64,000 bases of DNA from DASWIG01 sp965371445 (GTDB lineage Bacteria > Acidobacteriota > Thermoanaerobaculia > Multivoradales > J023), in contig CBDUYN010000020.1 in assembly GCA_965371445.1 (NCBI GenBank), positions 1 to 64,000 of the forward strand, in the 5' to 3' direction. The notes under the pieces were generated by a model. It had not been told where the DNA came from. It made no database searches and saw only the letters and a list, made by a program, of their open reading frames with translations. This document shows positions 44,179-52,991 of this stretch, in pieces (position 1 is the first letter of the stretch; every line of letters begins with the position of its first letter). A program made the position numbers and the translations under genes.

Positions 44179-45401
44179 ACGATCTCGGCCGGCGCTGGTT
44201 TGCGGTGCCCCGCGGCGGCCTCCTCGGCGGCCGCGGCGCGGCCGTCTGGAGCGTCCGGATGGCCCGTCTCGGCGCCCTGCGGGCGGTCTTTCAGCGGTGC
44301 TGCGGATGGCTCCGGGAGCTCCTCGGTCCACCACCCCGGCTGCGGCAGGAGCCGCTCTGGGGACACTGTCTCGAGGAGCTCGCCGGCGGGCTCGAAACCG
44401 ACGGTGCCGCGCCGGACGAGCCGGCGCGGCGCGCCATGCCGCGCGTTCCGCCGGCCACACCGCGCGCCGCGCGGTCGGCGTCGGCGGCGTCGGCGGAAGG
44501 GTCCGCCACGCGGACGACACCGCCCGAGCGGCACGGCGAGCGGCGCCGCCGTTCCTCGTCCCCACCGCCGCGCGCCGCATCGCGGACGGCCGCGCCGGGC
44601 GGCGGCAAAACACCGCCCGCTCGCGCCAGCCGCGAGCTCCTCTCCCGCCTGGCGGGAACCCTTCCGCCCTCGCGGAAGGACCGTCCCGCGGCTCCGGCCA
44701 AACCTCGGCCGCGGCAGCGGACGGCACCGCCCGTGAGCGCCGGCACGCCCCGTCCCGAGGGACACCGGCACCGCCAGCTGGGGGACCTCGCCCAGCGGGC
44801 GCAGCGATCGCTGCGCCAGGGCTGGCCGGGACCGTCGAAGCCTCCGATGAAGGCCCCTGGCGCCACACCGGCCGCGGTCGCGGCGCACCGTCCCGAGGCG
44901 ACGCTCCTCGCCGGGGAAACCGCGCCCCGGCACCTGCTGGAGCGTTGGCTCGAGGGGTCCCGCGCCATGGACCGCGCGCGGTCGTCGTCGCCGGCGTCGG
45001 CTGTTTCGGAGCCGCCTCCCCGGCCTCCGGACCCGGACGCCGCGCGGCGCCCTGCGCCACGTTCCGCGAACGGCGCCGAAGCGCCGCCGGCACGGCCGCC
45101 AGACGCCGGCGAGGAAGCCGCGCCGCAAGAGGCGCCGCTGGCGCTGCGGCTCGACAACGAGCCTTACCGCGCGACGGCCGAACCGCGGGAGCGGCCCGCG
45201 CCGCCGGGCGACGGACTGGCGCTGCCGTCGCTCCTGCCGGCGACGGCCGGCGAATTCACGCCGGCCGCGGCTGCGGCCCGGGCCCTGCGCATCGCCGGGG
45301 ACCGCCGCACGGAACCGGCTGGCAGCGATCTCTCCGAGCTGTCGGCGAAGCTCCAACAGATCCTCGCCGAGGAAGCTCGCCGGCACGGGATCGACGTCTA
45401 G
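44175..45401 (+). CDS. Arg/Pro/Ala-rich, mostly disordered tail-operon protein
   Basis: 408 residues. After a folded-looking N-terminus (about 60 residues with Trp and Cys), residues 70-330 are low-complexity Pro, Arg, Ala and Ser. The end is structured (EFTPAAAAARALRIAG, then SDLSELSAKLQQILAEEARRHGIDV), supporting this frame over the other long open frames that the extreme local GC allows. It overlaps the preceding stop by ATGA. Function unknown. A flexible linker or cargo-loading protein bound to the tube is one possibility. Base composition is well above the operon average. Confidence 0.65.
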   Translation: MNDLGRRWFAVPRGGLLGGRGAAVWSVRMARLGALRAVFQRCCGWLRELLGPPPRLRQEPLWGHCLEELAGGLETDGAAPDEPARRAMPRVPPATPRAARSASAASAEGSATRTTPPERHGERRRRSSSPPPRAASRTAAPGGGKTPPARASRELLSRLAGTLPPSRKDRPAAPAKPRPRQRTAPPVSAGTPRPEGHRHRQLGDLAQRAQRSLRQGWPGPSKPPMKAPGATPAAVAAHRPEATLLAGETAPRHLLERWLEGSRAMDRARSSSPASAVSEPPPRPPDPDAARRPAPRSANGAEAPPARPPDAGEEAAPQEAPLALRLDNEPYRATAEPRERPAPPGDGLALPSLLPATAGEFTPAAAAARALRIAGDRRTEPAGSDLSELSAKLQQILAEEARRHGIDV

Positions 45402-45422
45402 GAAGGCCGGGAGGAGCGCCAC

Positions 45423-45983
45423 ATGAGACCGGTACTCGACGACCTCGAGCTCGTGCAAGTGCAGGAGATCGGCACCTATGAGCGCCGCGCCCTGACCGAG
45501 CTCAAGGTCCCCGGCATGGACGGCAGCCTGCTCCAGAACCTGGGCCGCGGACCCACGCAGCTCGCCCTGTGGGGGATCGCCAGCGGACCCGACGCCCAGG
45601 GCTTTCTCGAGCAGCTCGAGGAGAAATTCCGCGCCGCGGAGCCGGTGGCCTTCGTCGCCGACATCGTGGCCGACACCGAGATCGAGGAGATGGTGATCAG
45701 CGACTTCAGGACCCAGGAGCTGGCCGGCAAGCCCCACCGCTTCGCCTACGTCCTGACGCTTCAGGAGTACATCGAGCCTGTCGAGCCCGAGGACGTCTCG
45801 GCCCTCGACGGCGACATCCTCGACGAAGCCTCGGGCCTCGTCGACGACCTGGTGGAGGGGCTCGATCTCGAGCTTCCCTTCGCCACCGGTCTCGAACGCT
45901 TTGTGGAACCTCTGAGCGGGCTTCTGTCACGTCTTCAGCAATTCAAGAGCGACGTCGAAGCGGCCCGTAACGGAGACGCTTGA
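45423..45983 (+). CDS. Tail/baseplate protein with the same N-domain as the downstream multidomain protein
   Basis: 186 residues. Residues 1-125 (DDLELVQVQEIGTYERRALTEL, AEPVAFVADIVADTEIEEMVISDF, RFAYVLTLQEYIEP) align along their whole length with the start of the 1253-residue protein two genes on. The fold looks like the beta-barrel DNA-circularisation/gp53-like N-domain of Mu-type baseplate proteins; that match is by pattern only. The last 60 residues are an amphipathic helix tail. It occupies the slot of Afp7-type proteins that normally carry LysM. ATG follows GAGGAG. Confidence 0.65.
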   Translation: MRPVLDDLELVQVQEIGTYERRALTELKVPGMDGSLLQNLGRGPTQLALWGIASGPDAQGFLEQLEEKFRAAEPVAFVADIVADTEIEEMVISDFRTQELAGKPHRFAYVLTLQEYIEPVEPEDVSALDGDILDEASGLVDDLVEGLDLELPFATGLERFVEPLSGLLSRLQQFKSDVEAARNGDA

Positions 45984-46010
45984 GAGAACCTTCCCAACCA
46001 AGGAGACGTC

Positions 46011-46427
46011 ATGGCCGAGAAGAACCTGTTCCAAGAGCTCAAGGACGTTCTGAAGGACTTCAAGGAGTTTCTCGACGAGAACGTCCTCAAGATCAAGCCC
46101 GCCGTCCAGGCGCTGGCCGCCTTGGTACCGCAGATCAACGAGCTGATCGACGAGCTGATCGACTTGATGGGCAAGCTCAAGACAGAGATCCAGGAGCTTG
46201 ACGTGAACATTCCCGAGGTCACCGACGCCTTGGCTTTCACCGAGAAGGTCAAGGCTCTCCTCACGGCTTCCAAGGATCTGCTCCCCGACCAGTCTGAAGA
46301 AATCGAAAAGGCGCTCGGGGTGGCGAACGTGGTGACGAGCTTGCCGTCGCTCGACGCCATCAAGGGCGAGATCCTCTCCCTGATCGACGCCATCACCGCC
46401 CACCTCAACTCGCTGAAGGCGGCCTAG
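46011..46427 (+). CDS. Small all-helical protein of unknown role
   Basis: 138 residues, charged and entirely helical in appearance. NLFQELKDVLKDFKEFLDENV, then INELIDELIDLMGKLKTEIQEL has heptad spacing of Leu/Ile, and the end is IKGEILSLIDAITAHLNSLKAA. Codon use is less GC-biased than its neighbours. It lies between the two paralogous tail proteins. A cargo adaptor, chaperone or small effector would fit; no family recognised. AAGGAG precedes the ATG. Confidence 0.7.
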   Translation: MAEKNLFQELKDVLKDFKEFLDENVLKIKPAVQALAALVPQINELIDELIDLMGKLKTEIQELDVNIPEVTDALAFTEKVKALLTASKDLLPDQSEEIEKALGVANVVTSLPSLDAIKGEILSLIDAITAHLNSLKAA

Positions 46428-46440
46428 AGCGCCAGCCACC

Positions 46441-49400
46441 ATGTCCCCGCCGCTCAAGCCCATGCTCGGCGATCTCGAGCTCCAGCAGGTGCAGGAGATC
46501 GAGACCGACGGCGAGCAGGTCCGGAGCCGCCACGAGGTCCCGGCCCTGGAGGGAGATTTCCTCCAGGGCCTGGGACGGCGTGGCACGCGGATCAACGTCT
46601 CCGGGGTCCTGACGGGACCGGAGAGCGGCGAGGGGCTCGGCGGGCTACGGGAGAGGTTCCACGCCGCGGAGCCGGTGGCCTTCGTCTCGGACATCGCCTC
46701 GGCCACCCGGGTCGAGGACGTGGTGATCGAGGACCTGGCGGTGCGCGAGCTGGCGGGCAAGCCCGAGCGCTTCGCCTATGCCTTGACGCTGCGCGAATAC
46801 ACCGAGCCGCCGGCGGTCACGGAGGAGGATCCGCCGGTAATACCGCCGCCGCCACCGCCGCCGCCCGGAGACGTCGGGACGCTGGTGGTGGAGGTGATCG
46901 TCGAGGGCGATCCCGGCTTCGACTTCAGCCGCGTGACCGTGACCGTCCGGGGCACGGAGGCCGACGAGACGCCTCTGGTGCGTACCCTGACCGGTCGGAC
47001 CGGGAACGTCTGGACGGAAGAGGACTTCCCCGCCGGGAGCTACACCGCCGAGGCCGTGACCAACGAGCCGCAGATGAGCGGCTCCGAAGAGGCGGTGGTG
47101 CGCGCCGGCGAGACGACCGAGGTCACCATCGTCCTGCGGCCCGGAGCGATCGCCAAGGCCTTCATCGTCCATTTCCGCTTCGACAAGGCCTTCGTCGAAC
47201 CCTGCATGCTGCGCGTCCTGCGGCAGGTGGCCGACTACGCCCAGGACCACTCGGTGGAAAAGCTCGTGGTCGTCGGCCACACGGACCTGTCGGGCTCCGA
47301 CGCCTACAACCAGTCGCTCTCCGAGCGCCGCGGGCGCAGCGCCTTCGCCTGCCTGACCTTCGGCCGCGACCGGGCGGCGGCGCTCGCCGAGTGGAACGTC
47401 CTGCGGCAGCAGCGGCCCGGCGGGGAGCTGCCGTCGGTCAAGGACAACTGGGGTACCCGCGAGTACCAGTACATGCTGCAGGACCTGGGTTTCTATCCCG
47501 GTAACGTGAACGGCAACCACGATTCGCAGACCGGCGAGGCCGTCAACAGCTTTCGTACCAGCCGGGGTCTCCCTCCGGGCACCATCGTCGACGATCCGAC
47601 CTGGAGCGCCCTGATCGAAGCCTACCTCGATCAGGATCCCCTGGCCGTCCCGGAGAGCCAGCTCTTGCGCAACGCCAGCGAAGGTTGCGACGGCGGCGTC
47701 CTGAAGTGGCTGGGCTGCGGCGAGAAGGATCCGGTGCGAAACACCCAGGATGCCTGGCGGCCCAACCGCCGCACCGAGCACCTCTTCGTCCGCGCCGAGG
47801 CCTTGCCGTGCCAGGTGCCGAAACCTGACACCTTCGATCTGCCGTCACCGGGGGTGGTGGGAAGCGCCTGGTGCCTGGGACCCGGCGATCCCAACAAACG
47901 CTGCTGCTTCATCACCCGAGACCCCAACGAGAAGGGCAAGTGGCTGGTCCAGCCGGCCGAGCCGGGTACCGTCGTCGTGCGGGGCTCGATCAAGTTCGAG
48001 GACGGGACGCCGTTCGCCAACGCCAGGTACGTCCTCATCGCCCCCGACGGCGAGTTCATGGACGGGGAGGTGCCGCGCAGCGGTGCCGTGCGGGCGGGAA
48101 CCCCGATCAACGGTCGGACGCAGGCCGATGGATCGTTCGCGTACCCGAAAAAGCCCAAAGGCATCGGGGTCTATACCTTTGAGCTCCAGGAGCCTCACGT
48201 GGCGCGCCTCGAGGGCCAGGCCCCGGAGACGGCCAAGGGCAACGTCTTGTGCAAACGGCTCGACGGCTCGTCGGACTTCCACGTGATCGTCTCTCGGGAA
48301 GGCTGCCTGCTTCTGAGCAGGGTACACTTCGAGTTCGACAAGTCGTTCGTCCGACCGGCCGACAAGCGGGCTTTGAGAGCCGTGGCCGATTTCATGCAGA
48401 GGGCGCCGGCGAGCTGGCGGCTTTTGCCGGTGGGGCACACCGACCTGCCGGGCAGGGTCGCCTACACCAACCAGTTGGGCGTTCGCCGGGCCAAGGCCGT
48501 TTACGGCTTCTTCACGGGGAACCCTGCCGATCCGGACAACCCGGTACGCTCGATCTGGCTGAACCTCTTCCACGACCCGCTGGAAAGCTGGGGGGCGACG
48601 GAGATCCAGTTCATGCTCCTCGACCTGGGTTTCTACTGCCACCACCTGACCCGGGTGATCGACGCCGAGACCAACCGGGCGGTCCGGGCCTTCAAGAACC
48701 GACACGGTCTGGGCGACAATTCCATCGTCGACGACGTCTTCCTGGAGCGCCTGTTCAGCGAGTACATCGCCCACGAAGGCGCTCAGGTTCCGGCCAACCG
48801 CTTCCTGACGCCGCCGCGCTGGCTCAGCTGTGGCGAGCATCACCCGATCGACGTCCGGGGTGGAGTGCCTTTCCCCGGCCGCAGCGAGAAGAACCGGCGG
48901 GTGGAGTCCCTGGTCTTCCCCCGGCCGCCCCGGCCGGCGCCGGCCTCGGTGACCGACTGCTCGCGCTACACGGACTGGAATACGCCTTGCGAGAGGCGCT
49001 GGCTCGATTTCATCGGCCCCAAGCGCAATCCTGTCGATCCGGCCGACGCCGAGGAGCGTCTCGCTTTTCTCGAGGTCGCCAACTGGCAGAACGCCTTCGG
49101 CCCCGGCCCTGTCGTGCTGGCGGATTTCATCGATCGGGATCCCGACCGCTTCTTCGTCCAGATCACCGATCTGGACCGGCGCGGGGCCGGCAGTGTCCGC
49201 GCTCAGATGAAGGCGCTCGACAGGGCGGCCGCAGACATCGCGCAGCACGGTGCCAATCTTCCCACCGTCGAGCTCGAGCTGAGGGAGGATCCCAACGATC
49301 CCGGCTTGTTCCGCGCCCACGACGTCACCAACGATCGGACCAACCCGGCGCTGCTGGTCGCGGACGAGATCGACAACGGAGAACAGAACAACGGCTCGGC

Positions 49401-50202
49401 AGTCGGCGCCACCCCTTTCCAGGCGCGTGGCATCGCCAACGGCAGCCTCAACGATCCGCTGCTGCGGGCCGATATCGGCGGCCATGTCGTGGTGGAGTAC
49501 GATGGTAGCGAGCTGGGTCGGATTTCGGTTTGCGACCCCGAGTGCATCAAGACGATTCCGGTCAACATCGTGATCTTGCGCGACACGGCCGGCGATGCGG
49601 TCACCACCGAGGATGATGTGGAGGAACGGGTGCGCCGTCTGCAACAGGCTTACATGCAGTGCTGCATTCATTTCGACGTAAGCATCGAAACGGCCGCCGC
49701 AGCCGATATTCCCGCAGCGGTGATCCTTAGCGGCGTCAGCGGACTGAGCGTCAATCCGGGCCAGCTCGTCGACCGCGGATCGCTCGACCCGGAAGAGAGG
49801 GCCTTGATCGAGAGCGACCTCAACATCAGGAGGGCCAATCATCCAGCGGGTCCTCGTACGGATACGGTGCAGATCTTCTATGTCAATCGAATCGATGGTG
49901 CGGCTGCCACCGCGATCGCGTATCCGCGAGTGACTTATACCGACCCGAACCCTGGGGATGACGTCTTCAATGTGATCGTCATCGAAGCCGAGAGCGACGA
50001 GGCCTTTACTTTTCCTCACGAGATGATGCATATATTGTTGAATAGTTTTCACGATGCCTCGTCAGCGATCAGCACCAACCTCTTTTTCCAGAGTGCTCAG
50101 GGGCAGGTAGATTTCGCTGATAGCACTGTAACTTCCAAGAAACGCATTCCCGAAGAGCAGTGTGAAACGATCATGAACAACGTAAGTGGCGTGGTTCCCT
50201 GA
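46441..50202 (+). CDS. Multidomain tail protein: structural N-domain, two OmpA-like plus peptidoglycan-binding units, C-terminal zincin-like metallopeptidase
   Basis: 1253 residues in order. 1-125 is a tail N-domain shared with the gene at 45423. About 145-235 is a carboxypeptidase-regulatory-like beta domain. About 238-310 is OmpA-like (FRFDKAFVEP, VVGHTDLSGSDAYNQ). About 335-400 is peptidoglycan-binding-like (WGTREYQYMLQDLGFYPG). About 510-580 is a second beta domain. About 627-700 is a second OmpA-like unit (FEFDKSFVRP, VGHTDLPG). About 717-785 is a second peptidoglycan-binding unit. Finally, about 1020-1253 contains FPH1193-EMMH1197-ILLNSFH1204-D, an HExxH zinc site with a third His seven residues on. 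The last 600 bases are noticeably more A/T-rich than the rest. A HEAT-repeat gene follows in 14 bases. Toxin activity is inference. Confidence 0.85.
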   Translation: MSPPLKPMLGDLELQQVQEIETDGEQVRSRHEVPALEGDFLQGLGRRGTRINVSGVLTGPESGEGLGGLRERFHAAEPVAFVSDIASATRVEDVVIEDLAVRELAGKPERFAYALTLREYTEPPAVTEEDPPVIPPPPPPPPGDVGTLVVEVIVEGDPGFDFSRVTVTVRGTEADETPLVRTLTGRTGNVWTEEDFPAGSYTAEAVTNEPQMSGSEEAVVRAGETTEVTIVLRPGAIAKAFIVHFRFDKAFVEPCMLRVLRQVADYAQDHSVEKLVVVGHTDLSGSDAYNQSLSERRGRSAFACLTFGRDRAAALAEWNVLRQQRPGGELPSVKDNWGTREYQYMLQDLGFYPGNVNGNHDSQTGEAVNSFRTSRGLPPGTIVDDPTWSALIEAYLDQDPLAVPESQLLRNASEGCDGGVLKWLGCGEKDPVRNTQDAWRPNRRTEHLFVRAEALPCQVPKPDTFDLPSPGVVGSAWCLGPGDPNKRCCFITRDPNEKGKWLVQPAEPGTVVVRGSIKFEDGTPFANARYVLIAPDGEFMDGEVPRSGAVRAGTPINGRTQADGSFAYPKKPKGIGVYTFELQEPHVARLEGQAPETAKGNVLCKRLDGSSDFHVIVSREGCLLLSRVHFEFDKSFVRPADKRALRAVADFMQRAPASWRLLPVGHTDLPGRVAYTNQLGVRRAKAVYGFFTGNPADPDNPVRSIWLNLFHDPLESWGATEIQFMLLDLGFYCHHLTRVIDAETNRAVRAFKNRHGLGDNSIVDDVFLERLFSEYIAHEGAQVPANRFLTPPRWLSCGEHHPIDVRGGVPFPGRSEKNRRVESLVFPRPPRPAPASVTDCSRYTDWNTPCERRWLDFIGPKRNPVDPADAEERLAFLEVANWQNAFGPGPVVLADFIDRDPDRFFVQITDLDRRGAGSVRAQMKALDRAAADIAQHGANLPTVELELREDPNDPGLFRAHDVTNDRTNPALLVADEIDNGEQNNGSAVGATPFQARGIANGSLNDPLLRADIGGHVVVEYDGSELGRISVCDPECIKTIPVNIVILRDTAGDAVTTEDDVEERVRRLQQAYMQCCIHFDVSIETAAAADIPAAVILSGVSGLSVNPGQLVDRGSLDPEERALIESDLNIRRANHPAGPRTDTVQIFYVNRIDGAAATAIAYPRVTYTDPNPGDDVFNVIVIEAESDEAFTFPHEMMHILLNSFHDASSAISTNLFFQSAQGQVDFADSTVTSKKRIPEEQCETIMNNVSGVVP

Positions 50203-50216
50203 GAAGGACAAGACCC

Positions 50217-50816
50217 ATGACGACGATCCTCGAAAGAATCGACGAGCTGAGCCCCGACGAGTTGGTTCGTGGCGTCTATCAGATCCTCTACAGCGGTACC
50301 GCGGATCGTGGCACGCACGAGAAGATGAAAGATCCGCGGCTAGTCCCGATCATGGCCGCTATCGTCCGGAGCAAGGGCCGGCCGGCTTTCCCGCCGCTGG
50401 AAGAGTTGCCCGGAAATCGACCTGAGCAGGTCGTGCTCGGTGCCCTGCAACTCTTGGCCGAAACCATCGGGCCGGAAGATCGAGAGGCCGTTGCAACGAT
50501 CATCGCTGCGCTCGATGACGAAAACGTCCGGATCCAACTCGCTGCCGCCGTCGCTCTAGGTCGAGTCGGGACTCGCGAAGCTGCGGCGAAGGTGGTCGCC
50601 TTGACCGAGCAGATGATGGAGCACGGCGAGATGGGCGCCGTCGCCAGACTGGCACCGGTGCTGGCTGCGATCGGCGATGAGCAAGCCAGGGCCTGCCTGG
50701 CGGGATTCATCTCCCGTAAAGGCGCTGCCGGCGACAAGCATGTGCAACACGCGGTTGCCGCGGCAAAGGGTGCCGCCGCAAGCCTCCGAGAGCGGTTGGA
50801 AAGAGAGGAGCGCTGA
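50217..50816 (+). CDS. HEAT-repeat protein following the metallopeptidase-tailed tail protein
   Basis: 199 residues of helical hairpins: AALDDENVRIQLAAAVALGRVGTREAAAKVVALTEQM is a typical HEAT unit, with others before and after it. No catalytic motif, signal peptide or membrane helix is present. Its base composition resembles the A/T-richer 3' end of the upstream gene rather than the tail genes that follow. Placement directly after a candidate effector domain suggests an immunity protein, chaperone or loading adaptor. HEAT proteins fill all these roles, so the choice is open. It interrupts the otherwise standard baseplate gene order. Confidence 0.75.
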   Translation: MTTILERIDELSPDELVRGVYQILYSGTADRGTHEKMKDPRLVPIMAAIVRSKGRPAFPPLEELPGNRPEQVVLGALQLLAETIGPEDREAVATIIAALDDENVRIQLAAAVALGRVGTREAAAKVVALTEQMMEHGEMGAVARLAPVLAAIGDEQARACLAGFISRKGAAGDKHVQHAVAAAKGAAASLRERLEREER

Positions 50817-50818
50817 GG

Positions 50819-51829
50819 ATGCTCACTCCCGCCTACAAACTCACCCTGGGCGGCCAGCGCGTCGACACCACCGACGAGCCCCAGGCCAGCACCGTCGTCG
50901 ACCTCGAGGTCGCCCTCGACATGGAGACCCCGGCCGACCGCTTCACCTTGGTGCTCGGCCAGGTCGGGTCGCTCAACCCCGAGCGCGAGGACGACGCCAC
51001 GATCGAGCTCGGCGACGCCGCCGACGACGAGCTCACCCAGGTCATGAGCGGCACGGTCCTCACCGTGAGCCCCGGGCTCGAGACGAGTCGAATCGTGGGT
51101 CTCTCCGCCGCCGACGCCTTGCTGCGCACCTACGTCGACGAGACCTTCGAGGCCAAGAAGGCGGGCGAGATCGTCCGCGACCTGGCGGGCCGGGCCGGGG
51201 TCGACGTCGCCACCGCCGAGGACGGCATCGACTTCCCGGCCTACGTCGTCGACGGCCGGCGCAGCGTCTACCACCACCTGCGCGACCTCGCCGAGCTGTC
51301 GGGCTTCGACCTCTACGTCGACTCCGACGGCGAGCTCGTCTTCCAGCGTTTCGCCGGTGGAGCGACGGCGCACGTTTTCAAATACGCCGAGCACGTCATC
51401 GAGCTCGAGACCCTGGAGACGCCGCCGCGCGCCGGCCAGGTCGAGGCCTGGGGCGAGAGCCCCGGCGCCGCGCGCGGCGAGGAGTCGTGGGCCTGGCTGA
51501 CCAAGGACTTCGACCGCTACAAGGGCGCCGCCGGCAGCGACGAGCCGGCGCTCCTCCTCGAGCGGCCGGCGCTACGCACCCGCGAGGCCGCCCACACCGC
51601 TGCTCACGCAGCCTATACAGCCCTTGAGCGGCGGCGCCTGCGCGGCCGTCTCCTCACTTTCGGGCGGCCCCAGGTGCGCCTCGGCGACTCTATCCGCCTG
51701 CGCGAGCTCCCCGACGAGGAGCTCAACACCTTCTTCCAGGTGAGAAGCGTCACTCACCGCATCACCAAGCGCGGGGGCTTTCTCACCGAGATCGGTTTCC
51801 GCAGCTTCGAGCAAGGGGTGGTGGTCTGA
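50819..51829 (+). CDS. Baseplate hub protein (phage gpD / gp27-like)
   Basis: 336 residues. The layout of tail-hub proteins is visible: a beta-domain start (PAYKLTLGGQRVD, then ADRFTLVLGQVG), a helix with VRDLAGRAGVDVATAEDGIDFPAYVVDGRRSVYHHLRDLAELSGFDLYVDSDGELVFQRF, which is the conserved gpD block, and FGRPQVRLGDSIRLRELPDEELNTFFQVRSVTHRITKRGGFLTEIGFRS closing the barrel. It forms the trimeric hub joining tube to spike. Spike and PAAR genes follow with 2- and 9-base gaps. Confidence 0.88.
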   Translation: MLTPAYKLTLGGQRVDTTDEPQASTVVDLEVALDMETPADRFTLVLGQVGSLNPEREDDATIELGDAADDELTQVMSGTVLTVSPGLETSRIVGLSAADALLRTYVDETFEAKKAGEIVRDLAGRAGVDVATAEDGIDFPAYVVDGRRSVYHHLRDLAELSGFDLYVDSDGELVFQRFAGGATAHVFKYAEHVIELETLETPPRAGQVEAWGESPGAARGEESWAWLTKDFDRYKGAAGSDEPALLLERPALRTREAAHTAAHAAYTALERRRLRGRLLTFGRPQVRLGDSIRLRELPDEELNTFFQVRSVTHRITKRGGFLTEIGFRSFEQGVVV

Positions 51830-51831
51830 GC

Positions 51832-52635
51832 ATGTCCGGCGTCGTCACCACCCTCCAGGCCATCATCCGCGACGAGCTCCGCCGCCTGCGGGTCGCCGAG
51901 CTCGGCGTCGTGGAGGAGGTCTACCCGCACGCCGCCGCGGACGACACCGACAACTACGGCTGCGACGTCCGCTTGAAAAACAGCGGTCTGCTCCTCAAAA
52001 GGGTGCCGGTGGCGACCGGCCACATCGGCACCGCGGCCATCCCCAACGTCGGCGACCTGGTGCTCCTGGCCTTCGACAAGGGCGACGTCAACCAGCCGAT
52101 CGTGATCGGACGCCTCTACAACGACGAGGACCGTCCGCCGGCGAACACCACCGACGAGGTCATCTTTCGCCTGCCCCTGGCCGAGGCCGACGACAAGACC
52201 GTCAAGGCGGCGATCCGTAACCACCAGGACCAGTCGCCGCCGCGCGAGATTCTGGTCGAGATGACGCCCAAGATCGCCCTCCACCTGACCGACGACACCG
52301 TGCGCGCCACCGCCGGCAAGACCGAGATGAAGCTCGACCAGCCGGGCTCGAGCGGCGGCAAGGTCACCGTCGTCGCGGGCTCGACCCAGATCACCATGAA
52401 CCAGGACGGCGACCTGACCATCGAGGCGGCCGGGGCGATGACGCTCAAGGCGCGGCGCGGCCTCACCCTCGAAGGCCAGAGCGTCACCGTCAAGAGCCAG
52501 ACCTCGGCCGACATCGAAGCCGGCACCAGTGCCACCTTGAAAGCCAACACCGGGGCCACCGTCAACGGCGGCGTGTCGTCGACCCTGCAGGGGGCGACGG
52601 TCAACGTCAAGGGAATCACCTCATTTTCGCCCTAG
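51832..52635 (+). CDS. Baseplate spike protein (gpV / VgrG-gp5 type)
   Basis: 267 residues. An OB-fold (about 15-100: GVVEEVYPHAAADDTDNYGCDVRLKN, then IPNVGDLVLLAFDKGDVNQPIVIGRLYND) leads to a repetitive C-terminal beta-helix (about 150-267) made of short Thr/Val/Ala/Gly repeats like EAAGAMTLKARRGLTLEGQSVTVKSQTSA. That is the needle that pierces the target envelope. Tip binding is provided by the PAAR protein encoded next. Confidence 0.92.
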   Translation: MSGVVTTLQAIIRDELRRLRVAELGVVEEVYPHAAADDTDNYGCDVRLKNSGLLLKRVPVATGHIGTAAIPNVGDLVLLAFDKGDVNQPIVIGRLYNDEDRPPANTTDEVIFRLPLAEADDKTVKAAIRNHQDQSPPREILVEMTPKIALHLTDDTVRATAGKTEMKLDQPGSSGGKVTVVAGSTQITMNQDGDLTIEAAGAMTLKARRGLTLEGQSVTVKSQTSADIEAGTSATLKANTGATVNGGVSSTLQGATVNVKGITSFSP

Positions 52636-52644
52636 GAGAACTTC

Positions 52645-52977
52645 ATGCCCGGACCTCCCGTCTCCATCGGCACCGCCGTCCTGCTGACCCCGGGTGCCGC
52701 CGGTCCCCCCGACAGCGGGGTGATCCTCGCCGTGCTGCCGCCGTTCGTCACCGCCGCCGGCCTGCCTCTGGCGACCGCCGGCTCGCTGTGCCAGATGGTC
52801 AACTCGGTGAGCGGCATCCCCTACGTGGTGCCGATCGGTCCCCTGGCGTCGAGCGGCGTGACGGTCAGCGGCCGGGCCCTGGTGCGCCTCGGCGACCGCA
52901 TCCCGACGCCGCCCGGCATCCTCACCATCCTGGGGCCGCCGGCGGCGCCCTTCATCAACGACCAGTGGCCGCCCTGA
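52645..52977 (+). CDS. PAAR-like spike-tip protein
   Basis: 110 residues, Pro/Gly-rich. PGPPVSIGTAVLLTPGAAGPPDSGVIL, then VNSVSGIPYVVPIGPLASSGVTVSGRALVRLGDRIPTPPGILTILGP follow the PAAR pattern of turns that sharpen the spike. No extension or toxin domain is attached. TAGGAGA precedes the ATG. Confidence 0.85.
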   Translation: MPGPPVSIGTAVLLTPGAAGPPDSGVILAVLPPFVTAAGLPLATAGSLCQMVNSVSGIPYVVPIGPLASSGVTVSGRALVRLGDRIPTPPGILTILGPPAAPFINDQWPP

Positions 52978-52991
52978 AGGAGGAGGATCGG

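Noticed and set aside
42235..45093. 952-codon open frame on the minus strand
   Set aside because: It mirrors the sheath, tube and disordered genes in very GC-rich DNA. Composition is Arg/Gly/Ala-rich with no family motif.
47845..50052. 735-codon open frame on the minus strand
   Set aside because: Opposite the multidomain protein, whose recognisable OmpA, peptidoglycan-binding and HExxH motifs fix the coding strand.
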